This document shows positions 1-6,567 of a stretch of 9,060 nt of DNA, piece by piece. The position numbers and the translations under genes were made by a program. The notes under the pieces are model-generated. The model did no database searches. It worked only from the letters and a program-made list of their open reading frames with translations, and was not told the origin of the DNA. Source of the stretch: Bacilli bacterium. GTDB taxonomy: Bacteria > Bacillota_I > Bacilli_A > RF39 > UBA660. The stretch is from the NCBI GenBank assembly GCA_918219625.1, contig CAKJXT010000009.1:1-9060 (forward strand), written 5' to 3'. How positions within the stretch are numbered: the first letter of the stretch is position 1; every line of letters begins with the position of its first letter.

Positions 1-1220
1 TTATCACCATGATGTGACTCAATAGCGTTAATAACAACATCATTTTCCTTATACTTCTTAGCAAGCTCAGCACCTAGAGTAACATGACTACCTTCAACCT
101 CATGATCAATAGACTTACCAATATCATGTAAAAGTCCAGCACGTCTTGCAAGCGCTACATTCTCACCAAGTTCAGCAGCAAGTAATCCAGATAAATAAGC
201 AACCTCAATAGAATGAGTCAAAGCATTTTGACCAAAGCTTGTCCTAAAATGTAACTTACCTAAAATCTCAACTAATTCAGGATCCATCTTAGTAATACCT
301 AACTCAAATAAAGCAGAATTACCATACTCTAAAACCTTAGCCTTCATATCATTAACAGTCTTATCATATAACTCTTCAATACGAGTTGGATGAATTCTTC
401 CATCCTTAATTAAAGTTTCAAGAGTAACACGAGCAATCTCTCTACGATATGGATCAAAACTAGATAAAACTATAGCTTCAGGAGTATCATCAATAATTAA
501 ATCAACACCAGTAACAGCCTCAATAGTTCTAATATTACGACCCTCACGACCTATAATTCTACCCTTCATTTCATCATTAGGTAAACTTACAACAGTAACA
601 GTTTGTTCACTAGCAACCTCACCTGAATACTTTTGCATACTAGAAATAAGCATAGACTTAGCTTTCTTATCAACTAGAAGCTTAGCCTCAGCCTCTCTAT
701 CCTTAATCATTGCAGCAATCTCTAAACTCATCATTTCTTCAACTTTTTTAAGAACTAAATCACGAGCTTGATTCTTAGAATAACCTGCAATCTTCTCTAA
801 CAACTCAACTTGTTCTTTTTTAATATTTTCCACTTCTACTTGTTCTTTTTGGATATCTTTTTGTTTATTTATTAGATTATTTTCCTTTTCCTCTAGCATT
901 TGTTCACGATTTTGAAGAGTTTGATCTCTTCTATCAATACTAGCTTCACGGTTTAAAAGACGCTCTTCAGACTCTTTAATTTCAACCTTTTTCTCTTTAA
1001 TCTCTTTATCAGTTTCAATCTTTAACTTATGAGCCTCTTCCTTAGCCTCTAATAAATAATCTCTCTTAATTTTATCTGCATCTTTTTTAGCTTTTTCAAG
1101 CATATTATCTATTTTTTTAGAAGAACTAATTCCTCTAAGATAATTAATAATCAAAATAAAAATTACACCAACAAAAATCCCAATAAGGACTAGCAAAATG
1201 GAGAAAACTATATTATTCAT
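1..1220 (-). CDS. rny: Ribonuclease Y, C-terminus cut by window edge
   Basis: RNase Y is the membrane-anchored endoribonuclease that starts mRNA decay in many Bacillota. About 406 residues are visible of a family length near 520, so the last ~110 lie outside the window. Seen in order: one N-terminal membrane helix (about residues 4-25); a long charged coiled coil (about 30-160) rich in Lys, Glu and Gln; a KH RNA-binding domain with the motif [12 protein letters not shown] at about 218-230; and the first part of the HD phosphohydrolase domain, with [12 protein letters not shown] near 363-374 providing the metal-binding His-Asp pair. The ATG at 1218-1220 is chosen because GGAGG lies just upstream and the membrane anchor begins at once. 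It has its own sigma-A-like promoter, and read-through from the upstream sporulation genes is also possible. The gene sits where lepA follows yqxA in B. subtilis. Family assignment is very secure. Confidence 0.97.
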   Translation of the reverse strand, partial: MNNIVFSILLVLIGIFVGVIFILIINYLRGISSSKKIDNMLEKAKKDADKIKRDYLLEAKEEAHKLKIETDKEIKEKKVEIKESEERLLNREASIDRRDQTLQNREQMLEEKENNLINKQKDIQKEQVEVENIKKEQVELLEKIAGYSKNQARDLVLKKVEEMMSLEIAAMIKDREAEAKLLVDKKAKSMLISSMQKYSGEVASEQTVTVVSLPNDEMKGRIIGREGRNIRTIEAVTGVDLIIDDTPEAIVLSSFDPYRREIARVTLETLIKDGRIHPTRIEELYDKTVNDMKAKVLEYGNSALFELGITKMDPELVEILGKLHFRTSFGQNALTHSIEVAYLSGLLAAELGENVALARRAGLLHDIGKSIDHEVEGSHVTLGAELAKKYKENDVVINAIESHHGD

Positions 1221-1254
1221 AAATAACCTCCATTTAACATTTTATGTTAATACA

Positions 1255-1283
1255 AGTATAATATAGATTAAAAAATTAATCAA
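1255..1283 (-). promoter_or_regulatory. Sigma-A-like promoter of rny
   Basis: On the minus strand TTGATT (1278-1283) and TATACT (1255-1260) are separated by exactly 17 bp. The expected start lies about 28 bases before the rny ATG, leaving room for the GGAGG ribosome binding site at about 1226-1230. A short perfect inverted repeat (GATTAA, four bases, TTAATC; 1266-1281) overlaps the spacer and -35. It is too AT-rich, and lacks a following T-run, to call a terminator. Not experimentally supported. Confidence 0.6.
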
Positions 1284-1309
1284 GGCTTTTACACCTAATT
1301 TAAAAATTC

Positions 1310-1639
1310 TTAAGAGTTCTCTATAACATTCCCAATTTTACCAAAAATAGTATTAATACCCTTGCGCATATACTTAGAAATATTATCAGAAATACCAAGT
1401 GTAAAACGAGAAATTCTATTTTGATAATCCTTATCAGTATTAGTTAAATACTCTTTAATATCTATATTATTACCACTCTTAACATCCTCTTCAAATCTCT
1501 CAATTTGCTCCCTAGTAAAAGTCATTTTACGCCTTGCATTATACTCATAATAACCAGACTGTAAAGAAATATAAAAAGTCAAAAAACTAACAAAACAAAT
1601 AATAAAAAACACCTTAAAAAATATCTTAGTTTTCTTCAT
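1310..1639 (-). CDS. Small single-pass membrane protein in the yqxA position
   Basis: A 109-residue protein with a Lys-Lys start, one hydrophobic helix (about residues 5-27) and a polar, mostly helical remainder carrying an acidic stretch (about 43-70) and an amphipathic C-terminus. The helix could be an uncleaved signal anchor with the rest outside the cytoplasm. Its ATG overlaps the last codons of spoIIP by 14 bases, and a GGAGA-type ribosome binding site lies inside spoIIP, so translational coupling is likely. In B. subtilis the gene after gpr-spoIIP is yqxA (DUF3679), a protein of similar size and topology. Position, length and topology make this a candidate YqxA homologue, but I could not establish residue-level similarity, so no symbol is given. 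Function is unknown; co-expression with spoIIP suggests a sporulation-time envelope role. Confidence 0.8.
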   Translation of the reverse strand: MKKTKIFFKVFFIICFVSFLTFYISLQSGYYEYNARRKMTFTREQIERFEEDVKSGNNIDIKEYLTNTDKDYQNRISRFTLGISDNISKYMRKGINTIFGKIGNVIENS

Positions 1640-2537
1640 AAATTTTCTCCTTTATAATTAATGAAATTGCATCCAATGTATTTTTAACCTCAATAGAACT
1701 ATTTTCATTTCCACCTACCTCAAGTAAAATCACATTATAACCAATATCCTGATTATAAATACCATTGACTCCAGGTCCTTCTTTTTCTAAAATACCCTTA
1801 CTTAAACCAGGATATTTTAAACCAATCAAATAATCAATAGACTGTGTATAATGAAGATTCTCTAAATAATTAGCGTGTTCCCTACCAATAACAAATAACA
1901 CCTTTGCATACCCTTTACCACCAATATTAATAAAAGTCAAATTATGACCTAAAGAATCACGATGTAAATCAATAAACAACTTAATACTAGGATACTCGCT
2001 CTTAACCCTTTCTAAATTAATACGACTAGCCTTATAACTCAAATTATAATTCCACCCATTAGAATTACGAATACTAGAAGTTCTATTTTCTTCAACAATA
2101 GAAGAAATACCAAGTTCACTTAACTTATCCTTTAAATAAAAAGAAGCATCATAAACACCATAATTATCAGAATACTCTTCAGTGTCATGAGTATTATAAA
2201 TATAAACTAAAGGAACACTTGAATCAACTTGAATAACTTCCTTCTCATTAGCAACATATAAATAATTATTTGAACTCTTATAAAACATAGAACTCTGCAA
2301 AATAGTATTAGGATTATTTATATCAATATGAGATAAAGAAAAAAATACATCAAAAAAATTAAAACAAACACTATAATTATTAGAACTACTAATCATAGAA
2401 ATAACATCAAATTTAATTAAATTAAAAGAAATAAAAAATCTTAAAAAGAAACTAAATAAAAATAAAAACAAAAACACAAAAAATAAAAACAAAAACCTAA
2501 ACCTTATATGTTTCCTAGACTTAAATTTCTTTTTCAT
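1626..2537 (-). CDS. spoIIP: Stage II sporulation protein P, engulfment cell-wall hydrolase
   Basis: SpoIIP is a zinc amidase of the N-acetylmuramoyl-L-alanine amidase type, also known for endopeptidase activity. It works with SpoIID and SpoIIM to thin septal peptidoglycan and drive engulfment of the forespore. The 303-residue product has a basic N-terminus, a strongly Phe/Leu-rich membrane helix (about 12-38), a linker, and a C-terminal amidase domain. The motifs seen are YIYNTHDTEEY (113-122, with His117 and Glu120/121), FIDLHRDS (188-195, His192) and NVILLEVGGNENS (268-280, Glu273), matching the metal and catalytic positions of the family. The ATG is preceded by AGGTGA four bases upstream. 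It follows gpr in the same direction but is separated from it by a terminator, and it overlaps the next small gene. Identification is secure; spoIID and spoIIM are not in the window. Confidence 0.95.
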   Translation of the reverse strand: MKKKFKSRKHIRFRFLFLFFVFLFLFLFSFFLRFFISFNLIKFDVISMISSSNNYSVCFNFFDVFFSLSHIDINNPNTILQSSMFYKSSNNYLYVANEKEVIQVDSSVPLVYIYNTHDTEEYSDNYGVYDASFYLKDKLSELGISSIVEENRTSSIRNSNGWNYNLSYKASRINLERVKSEYPSIKLFIDLHRDSLGHNLTFINIGGKGYAKVLFVIGREHANYLENLHYTQSIDYLIGLKYPGLSKGILEKEGPGVNGIYNQDIGYNVILLEVGGNENSSIEVKNTLDAISLIIKEKIYEEN

Positions 2538-2563
2538 AAATTCACCTAGTAAAACATATTCCC

Positions 2564-2596
2564 ATTATATATGAATATGAATAAATAATATGTCAA
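2564..2596 (-). promoter_or_regulatory. Candidate spoIIP promoter region
   Basis: Two readings are possible. First, perfect TTGACA (2591-2596) and TATAAT (2564-2569) hexamers occur but are separated by 21 bp, too far for ordinary sigma-A use although Spo0A-activated spoIIE and spoIIG of B. subtilis have 21-22 bp spacing. Second, a sigma-E-like pair, ACATATT (2587-2593) and CATATATA (2566-2573), is 13 bp apart and would fit the mother-cell expression known for spoIIP. The sequence alone does not decide between them. The ribosome binding site AGGTGA is at 2542-2547. Confidence 0.4.
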
Positions 2597-2620
2597 AAAA
2601 AAAGATAAAACTTATCTTTT
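2595..2620 (-). terminator. Intrinsic terminator of gpr
   Basis: On the minus strand a 9-bp perfect stem (AAAAGATAA / TTATCTTTT; 2612-2620 with 2600-2608) and a 3-base loop are followed by a run of T. The gpr stop codon (2612-2614) lies in the upstream arm, so the hairpin includes the end of the gene. The stem is AT-rich and probably moderate in strength, so some read-through into spoIIP is possible. Confidence 0.75.
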
Positions 2621-3619
2621 ATGTAAAGCATCATTCAATCCATTTCCAATAACATCAGCAAGTTTAGAAACAACAAAATCAATCTCCTTCGGAGTAACCA
2701 TAAAATTATAACCAACAGGAGTTAAAACCTCCGATACTAACTTTCTAACCTCAAACTCATCAAGACTACCAACAAGACCTAATAACTCACTCTTATCAGA
2801 ATCACTAACATCAACATCTTTATTTAAATAATTAACACCACCAACAATTAACTTATTAATAGGATTATCAATATTTTTTTTAGCATATGAAAAATGTTTT
2901 TCCATAAAACTAATAGTATCACTTACAATAGTAACCGCATCAACAGTAGTAGGAACACCTATCGCAATAACAGGCTTACCAATAGTATCAAAACTAATTT
3001 CTTTACGACTATTACCTATTCCACTACCAGGATGAATTCCAGTATCAGTAATTTGAATAGTCTTATTAACACGTTCTAAAGAACTACTCGCTAAAGCATC
3101 AATAACAATTAAAAAATCCGGATTAACCTTATCAACAATACTACGAACAATATCACTAGTCTCTATACCAGTTACACCAGTAACACTAGGGTTAATACAA
3201 GATACTCTTCTAAATGAAGAATCAAGACTACCTAAAAAAAATAAGTGATTAGTAACAATAACATTATCTACGCTAAGAGGTCCTAAAGAATCAGGAGTAG
3301 ACTTAGAATTACCAAGTCCAATAACTAAACAATAATCACCATCTTTGATACCTGTATCATTAAATAAACTACGAACTTGAGAAGAAAAAATAGACTTAAC
3401 CTTATCCTTATTTGAACTATCAGTAACATCAGAAAAACTAATAGTAATATAATTTCCTGGTTTCTTACCTAAGGAAGAAGCCTTATTAGTATCAAGAACA
3501 ATTGAAGTAACTTCTATATCATCCTCTTTATAAACACTATTATTAAAACTACTATCACAAACATCTATAGCTAAATCTGTTCTTATGCTATATTTAGACA
3601 AATCAATCTCATGACTCAT
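2612..3619 (-). CDS. gpr: GPR germination protease (spore endopeptidase)
   Basis: GPR is the forespore endopeptidase that degrades small acid-soluble spore proteins during germination. It is made as an inactive zymogen that cleaves off a short N-terminal propeptide. The 335-residue product (about 370 in Bacillus) shows the N-terminal RTDLA block (13-17), GLGN..STPDSLGP (101-114), TGIETSDI (150-157), VIDALA (172-177), TDTGIHPGSGIGN (191-203), VIAIGVPTTVDAVT (217-230) and MVTPKEID (307-314). The aspartates proposed as catalytic in Bacillus (Asp127 and Asp193) correspond to Asp110 and Asp174 here, both present. The shorter length comes mainly from N-terminal and loop deletions. The ATG follows GGTGA by four bases. 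It is divergent from rpsT, as in B. subtilis. A sigma-F or sigma-G promoter is expected, but I could not place one convincingly in the AT-rich upstream region. Confidence 0.97.
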   Translation of the reverse strand: MSHEIDLSKYSIRTDLAIDVCDSSFNNSVYKEDDIEVTSIVLDTNKASSLGKKPGNYITISFSDVTDSSNKDKVKSIFSSQVRSLFNDTGIKDGDYCLVIGLGNSKSTPDSLGPLSVDNVIVTNHLFFLGSLDSSFRRVSCINPSVTGVTGIETSDIVRSIVDKVNPDFLIVIDALASSSLERVNKTIQITDTGIHPGSGIGNSRKEISFDTIGKPVIAIGVPTTVDAVTIVSDTISFMEKHFSYAKKNIDNPINKLIVGGVNYLNKDVDVSDSDKSELLGLVGSLDEFEVRKLVSEVLTPVGYNFMVTPKEIDFVVSKLADVIGNGLNDALHKR

Positions 3620-3671
3620 AAACTCACCAATAATATTTTTAACATATTTTACAATTTTATTAAAAAATAAA

Positions 3672-3700
3672 TTGATTTTTTAACAAAACTTTGGTAAAAT
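3672..3700 (+). promoter_or_regulatory. Sigma-A promoter of rpsT
   Basis: TTGATT (3672-3677) and TAAAAT (3695-3700) are separated by 17 bp, and the -10 is extended by TG at 3692-3693. The predicted start leaves a leader of roughly 27 bases before the rpsT ATG, holding the strong GGGAGGTGA ribosome binding site (3721-3729). This is a good housekeeping promoter, as expected for a ribosomal protein gene. Confidence 0.75.
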
Positions 3701-3733
3701 ACATTAAGTATTAACGACATGGGAGGTGAAACT

Positions 3734-3997
3734 ATGGCAAACATGAAGAACGCTAAGAAAAAAATAAAAGTAATAGCAAAAAAGAAAAAAAATAACAACG
3801 AATTTAAAACTAGTATGCGTACTGCAATTAAAAATGTAGAAAAAGCAGTTTTAGCAAACGAAAAAGATAAAGCAAATGACAACCTAAAAATCGCTATCAA
3901 AAGAATTGATAAGGCTGAATCTAAAGGGGTTGTTACAAGAAACTTCTCTGCTCGTAATAAATCAAGATTAACAAAAAAAGTAAATGAAATGAAGTAA
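3734..3997 (+). CDS. rpsT: 30S ribosomal protein S20
   Basis: S20 is a primary 16S rRNA-binding protein of the small subunit. The 87-residue product is of normal family length and very Lys-rich, with the typical opening MANMKNAKKK, the central NNNEFKTSMRTAIKNVEKAV segment, and the C-terminal GVVTRNFSARNKSRLTKKVN segment. The start at 3734 is preferred to the in-frame ATG at 3719. It lies five bases after a strong GGAGGTGA, which the upstream ATG would place inside the coding region, and it gives the normal S20 N-terminus. The gene is monocistronic, with its own promoter and a strong terminator that includes the stop codon. Divergence from gpr matches B. subtilis. Confidence 0.98.
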   Translation: MANMKNAKKKIKVIAKKKKNNNEFKTSMRTAIKNVEKAVLANEKDKANDNLKIAIKRIDKAESKGVVTRNFSARNKSRLTKKVNEMK

Positions 3998-4016
3998 CAT
4001 ACTTCTTTTTTTTTTT
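3991..4016 (+). terminator. Intrinsic terminator of rpsT
   Basis: A 6-bp stem GAAGTA / TACTTC (3991-3996 with 4000-4005) and a 3-base loop are followed by 11 consecutive T (4006-4016). The rpsT stop codon (3995-3997) lies in the hairpin. The T-run sits where the -35 of the next gene's promoter would be, so the terminator and the next promoter nearly overlap. Confidence 0.85.
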
Positions 4017-4022
4017 CACTTT

Positions 4023-4043
4023 TGATATAATTATCCTAGGTGA
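4023..4043 (+). promoter_or_regulatory. Extended -10 promoter and RBS of the transglutaminase-like gene
   Basis: TGATATAAT (4023-4031) is a perfect extended -10. The 17-bp -35 position falls in the T-run of the rpsT terminator and is poor (TTCTTT), consistent with reliance on the extended -10. The ribosome binding site AGGTGA (4038-4043) begins about 7 bases after the -10, close to the predicted transcription start, giving a leader of only about 10 bases. Confidence 0.55.
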
Positions 4044-4047
4044 TTAT

Positions 4048-4962
4048 ATGAAAAAGGTTTTGTACATTCTACTATTTATATTAACAATAGTATTTATATA
4101 TATAAAAAGAGATGATATTACTAAAGATATAGTAATTAAAAAAATGGAAGACACATTAAAATTTCAAGAAGCAAATGAATACTTTAAACCATATGACTAT
4201 AATTATGTTCAAAACACAGATAATTTATACCCAGAAAATAAACAACAATTATTAAACATACTATACACTGCAATAAATAGAGGAAATGAAAAAGTAACAT
4301 TTCTTTGTAAATATGAAGAATGTATAGATGATGTAAATAAAATAGCAGAAAACAAAGAGTATTTAGCAGGAATAAATAATTTAGTTCACCCTTTCAACAG
4401 CTATAAAAATATATACTTCACAATTAACAAATATGGAAAAATAGAACTAACAATAAACAAACAATATTCAGAAACAGAAATAATGCTAATAAATAATGAA
4501 ATCAACAAAATAATAAATGAACAAAATCTTGATTCACTAGACACTTATGATAAATTAAAAGCATTTCATGACTATATTATAAATAACACTAAATATGATA
4601 CATCAATAAATTCAGAAAACCAAATGACAGTAGACACAAATGCAAATAAAGCAACAGGACTATTATTAGAAGGAAAAGCAATTTGCTCAGGATATAGTGA
4701 TACAATCGCAATTTTTCTAAACAAATATAGAATAAACAACTATAAAATAAGTAGTTCAGAACACATTTGGAACTTAGTAAAAACAGAAGAAGGATGGATG
4801 CATATAGATGCAACATGGGATGACCCAATATCAACAGATGGAAGAGATATCCTACTACATGATTTCTTCTTAATAAACACAAATGAATTATATGAAAAAG
4901 AAAAAAATCTAGAAGAACAAGAACATGATTATAATAAAAGCATATATACAGAAGCAAACTAA
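4048..4962 (+). CDS. Membrane-anchored transglutaminase-like (papain-fold) protein
   Basis: A 304-residue protein with an N-terminal Lys-Lys plus hydrophobic segment (4-19), likely a signal anchor that places the rest outside the membrane. A polar helical region (about 25-160) is followed by a transglutaminase-like domain (about 165-275). The expected catalytic triad is visible: Cys213 in GKAICSGYSD, His239 in SSSEHIWNLV, and Asp254 in MHIDATWDDP. Proteins of this superfamily act as cysteine proteases, amidases or cross-linkers; the substrate cannot be read from the sequence, and cell-wall or surface peptides are a plausible guess. It is unrelated in layout to the spore-coat Tgl of Bacillus. 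The ATG follows AGGTGA by four bases. The gene ends convergently with the kinase gene, the two stop codons overlapping, and no terminator is visible at its end. Ile, Thr and Val codons mostly end in A, unlike the minus-strand genes. Confidence 0.88.
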   Translation: MKKVLYILLFILTIVFIYIKRDDITKDIVIKKMEDTLKFQEANEYFKPYDYNYVQNTDNLYPENKQQLLNILYTAINRGNEKVTFLCKYEECIDDVNKIAENKEYLAGINNLVHPFNSYKNIYFTINKYGKIELTINKQYSETEIMLINNEINKIINEQNLDSLDTYDKLKAFHDYIINNTKYDTSINSENQMTVDTNANKATGLLLEGKAICSGYSDTIAIFLNKYRINNYKISSSEHIWNLVKTEEGWMHIDATWDDPISTDGRDILLHDFFLINTNELYEKEKNLEEQEHDYNKSIYTEAN

Positions 4963-6161
4963 TATAGAGGAAGTGTAATAACAGCCAAAGTCCCCACTCC
5001 CTCCTCTGATTCATAATCAATACTTCCCTTATGTGCGCTTATTATCTCATTAGAAAGTAAAACACCTAACCCTGTCCCATCAGGTTTAGTAGTATAAAAA
5101 GGTTCACTAATCTTACTTAAAACATACTTATTCATACCTATCCCATTATCCTCAATACTAATTTTAACAAATTTATCTAAAACACTAACATCCACTTTAA
5201 TAAAACTTTTTTTATTATAATCAATAGCCTCAATGCTATTTTTTATTATGTTCAAAAAAACCTGATTAAGTCTATTATAATCACCATAAATATATATTTC
5301 ATCATCTGGAACATTAACATAAAAATCAATATTGCGATTATCAAACATTAATTTAAAATTATTAGTAATATCCTCAATAAGTAAAGAAACATCAATAATA
5401 TCAGAGTCAAGAATAACTTTTTTACAAGCAGAAAAATCATGTAACAAATTCAAAGTTTTATCAACTTCTGACTTAATAATAGGAATATATTTTTTAAAAT
5501 TATCTATATTATTAACATCAAACATATCTAAGTATCCCTTGCAAACAGCAATAGGATTTTTAATTTCATGACTTATCTTAAATAAAGACTCGCGAAACTG
5601 ACTTTCCTTCATTAATTCCTTGTAAGAAATATTAATTTCAATAATTTTTTCGGCCTTAAGCAAAAATATAATTATAAGATAGCATAAAGAATAATACACT
5701 AAATATTCAAATAACAGTTTAATATAAACACCTCTAAAAAAACAGGAAACGATTAAAAAAAGAAAACCAGAAAAATAAGATAAAAATAAAAAATTTTTCT
5801 GAGATTTGCACAAATATCTAAAGATAAAATAAGATAAAAATTTAAAAACCAATAAAAACAAATTAATTTTTAAATTATAATACATGTAAATCATAAAAAC
5901 AGAAATTAATAATCCACTAAATTTCTTATTTTTAACATAAAAAATTAATATAACGAAATCAAAAACAATACTAAATATATATACATTATTAAAAGAACCA
6001 AATCTAAACATTAAATATAAAGAAGAAAGCAAACAAAATTCTAAAGCCAAATCATTTTTCTTCTTATTAATATTTTCAATATAAACTTCATAAATCAAAA
6101 ATACAACAACTGGCAATAATACCCAAGTAAAATTAATAAAAGCTTCCTTAAAATGATACAT
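4959..6161 (-). CDS. Polytopic orphan sensor histidine kinase, KinB-like, probable sporulation kinase
   Basis: A 400-residue sensor kinase. The first ~170 residues form about six hydrophobic segments with short loops and no PAS or large extracellular domain, the layout of KinB. The kinase core follows: H-box FKISHEIKNPIAV with phospho-acceptor His198, a dimerisation helix ending near 240, then the ATPase domain with N-box (NQVFLNIIKNSIEAI, about 299-313), G1 (EDNGIGM, 337-343), F-box (EPFYTT) and G2 (GTGLGV, 362-367). All key motifs are intact. No response regulator is adjacent. The start at 6159-6161 is preferred over the ATG at 6165-6167 and the GTG at 6168-6170, because only it has the usual spacing after GGGTGA (6167-6172). 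A consensus Spo0A box upstream supports a role feeding phosphate to Spo0A directly or through a phosphorelay. That role is inference; kinase identity is secure. Confidence 0.9.
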   Translation of the reverse strand: MYHFKEAFINFTWVLLPVVVFLIYEVYIENINKKKNDLALEFCLLSSLYLMFRFGSFNNVYIFSIVFDFVILIFYVKNKKFSGLLISVFMIYMYYNLKINLFLLVFKFLSYFIFRYLCKSQKNFLFLSYFSGFLFLIVSCFFRGVYIKLLFEYLVYYSLCYLIIIFLLKAEKIIEINISYKELMKESQFRESLFKISHEIKNPIAVCKGYLDMFDVNNIDNFKKYIPIIKSEVDKTLNLLHDFSACKKVILDSDIIDVSLLIEDITNNFKLMFDNRNIDFYVNVPDDEIYIYGDYNRLNQVFLNIIKNSIEAIDYNKKSFIKVDVSVLDKFVKISIEDNGIGMNKYVLSKISEPFYTTKPDGTGLGVLLSNEIISAHKGSIDYESEEGVGTLAVITLPLY

Positions 6162-6169
6162 TTCCATCA

Positions 6170-6212
6170 CCCGACAAAATTATATAATAAAAAAAACGCA
6201 ATTTTTGTCGAA
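6170..6212. promoter_or_regulatory. Pair of inverted Spo0A-box-like sites flanking the kinase promoter
   Basis: TTTGTCGAA on the plus strand (6204-6212) matches the Spo0A (0A) box consensus exactly. A second site, TTTGTCGGG on the minus strand (6170-6178), matches 7 of 9 and overlaps the ribosome binding site. They form an 8-bp perfect inverted repeat, CGACAAAA (6172-6179) with TTTTGTCG (6203-6210), enclosing the -10. The upstream site is placed for activation; the downstream one could repress or reflect chance. Confidence 0.55.
6179..6211 (-). promoter_or_regulatory. Candidate Spo0A-type promoter of the kinase gene
   Basis: On the minus strand TCGACA (6206-6211, 5 of 6 to TTGACA) and TATAAT (6179-6184) are separated by 21 bp. 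The -35-like element lies inside a Spo0A-box-like sequence, the arrangement known for Spo0A-activated sigma-A promoters such as spoIIE and spoIIG. An alternative -10, TATTAT (6184-6189), would give an ordinary 16-bp spacing. With the TATAAT -10, the predicted start coincides with the GGGTGA ribosome binding site, about 11 bases before the ATG. Confidence 0.5.
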
Positions 6213-6252
6213 AAAAGAAAAAAGATGAAGAAATTTATCACCTTAATTCATC
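6211..6252 (-). terminator. Probable terminator of the EIIB-like gene
   Basis: On the minus strand GATGAA (6247-6252) can pair with TTCATC (6224-6229), followed by TTTTTT, C and TTTTTT (6223-6211). The loop is long (17 bases) and the stem is six A/T-rich pairs, so strength is uncertain. The stop codon (6238-6240) is in the loop. The T-run ends inside the Spo0A-box-like site of the kinase promoter. Confidence 0.5.
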
Positions 6253-6552
6253 AATATATCTAATTAATTGTCTTGCATCCTCACCTAAAATAATCTTAAG
6301 TTGATCATCAACTTCAACAATACCTTGAGCACCTAACTTTTGAATACTCTCCTTATTAGCTAATCTAACATCCTTAAGTCTAACAGTTAATCTTGACTTA
6401 TTATAGGCATACTCAATAATATTGTCTCTTCCGCCTAAATAAACAACTAACTTATTAGCTTCAATTTTAAAATTCTTATTCTTAGACTTAATTATCGCAA
6501 AAGCAATAATCACCATAATAAATATAATAACTAAATATTGTAAATACTCCAT
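6238..6552 (-). CDS. Membrane-tethered PTS EIIB-like domain lacking the active cysteine
   Basis: A 104-residue protein with an N-terminal membrane helix (about 4-22), a short basic linker, and one domain (about 33-103) that aligns without gaps to the start of the glucose-type PTS EIIB domain. Seen: LVVYLGGRDNI (35-45, compare LVAAFGGKENI in the E. coli glucose EIIB), SRLTV (53-57, compare TRLRV), a KLGAQGIV turn (72-79) and the LKIILG strand (85-90). In EIIB the phosphorylated Cys lies three residues before the Arg of TRLRV; here that position is Asn51 and the protein has no Cys at all. Phosphotransfer is therefore not expected. A sensing, scaffolding or binding role is inferred. The ATG follows GGTGA by four bases. 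It is divergent from rodA. Fold assignment is fairly confident, function unknown. Confidence 0.82.
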   Translation of the reverse strand: MEYLQYLVIIFIMVIIAFAIIKSKNKNFKIEANKLVVYLGGRDNIIEYAYNKSRLTVRLKDVRLANKESIQKLGAQGIVEVDDQLKIILGEDARQLIRYIDELR

Positions 6553-6567
6553 ATCATCACCAATATA

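Noticed and set aside
1266..1281. Inverted repeat GATTAA/TTAATC as a terminator before rny
   Set aside because: It has only A/T-dominated pairs, overlaps promoter elements and lacks a T-run.
2894..3079. Plus-strand open frame of 61 codons inside gpr
   Set aside because: It has low-complexity Asn/Thr/Ser content, no ribosome binding site, and lies fully antisense to a well-conserved gene.
3620..3671. Sigma-F or sigma-G promoter for gpr
   Set aside because: It is expected from biology, but no pair of hexamers with acceptable spacing stood out from the AT-rich background.
3719..3721. Upstream in-frame ATG for rpsT
   Set aside because: Using it would put the ribosome binding site inside the gene and add five residues not typical of S20.
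3649..3900. Minus-strand open frame rich in Phe opposite rpsT
   Set aside because: It mirrors the Lys-rich S20 coding sequence (AAA read as TTT) and shows no independent features.
4589..5571. Open frames at 4589-5020 (minus) and 5332-5571 (plus)
   Set aside because: They are antisense to the transglutaminase-like gene and the kinase, without ribosome binding sites or recognisable motifs.
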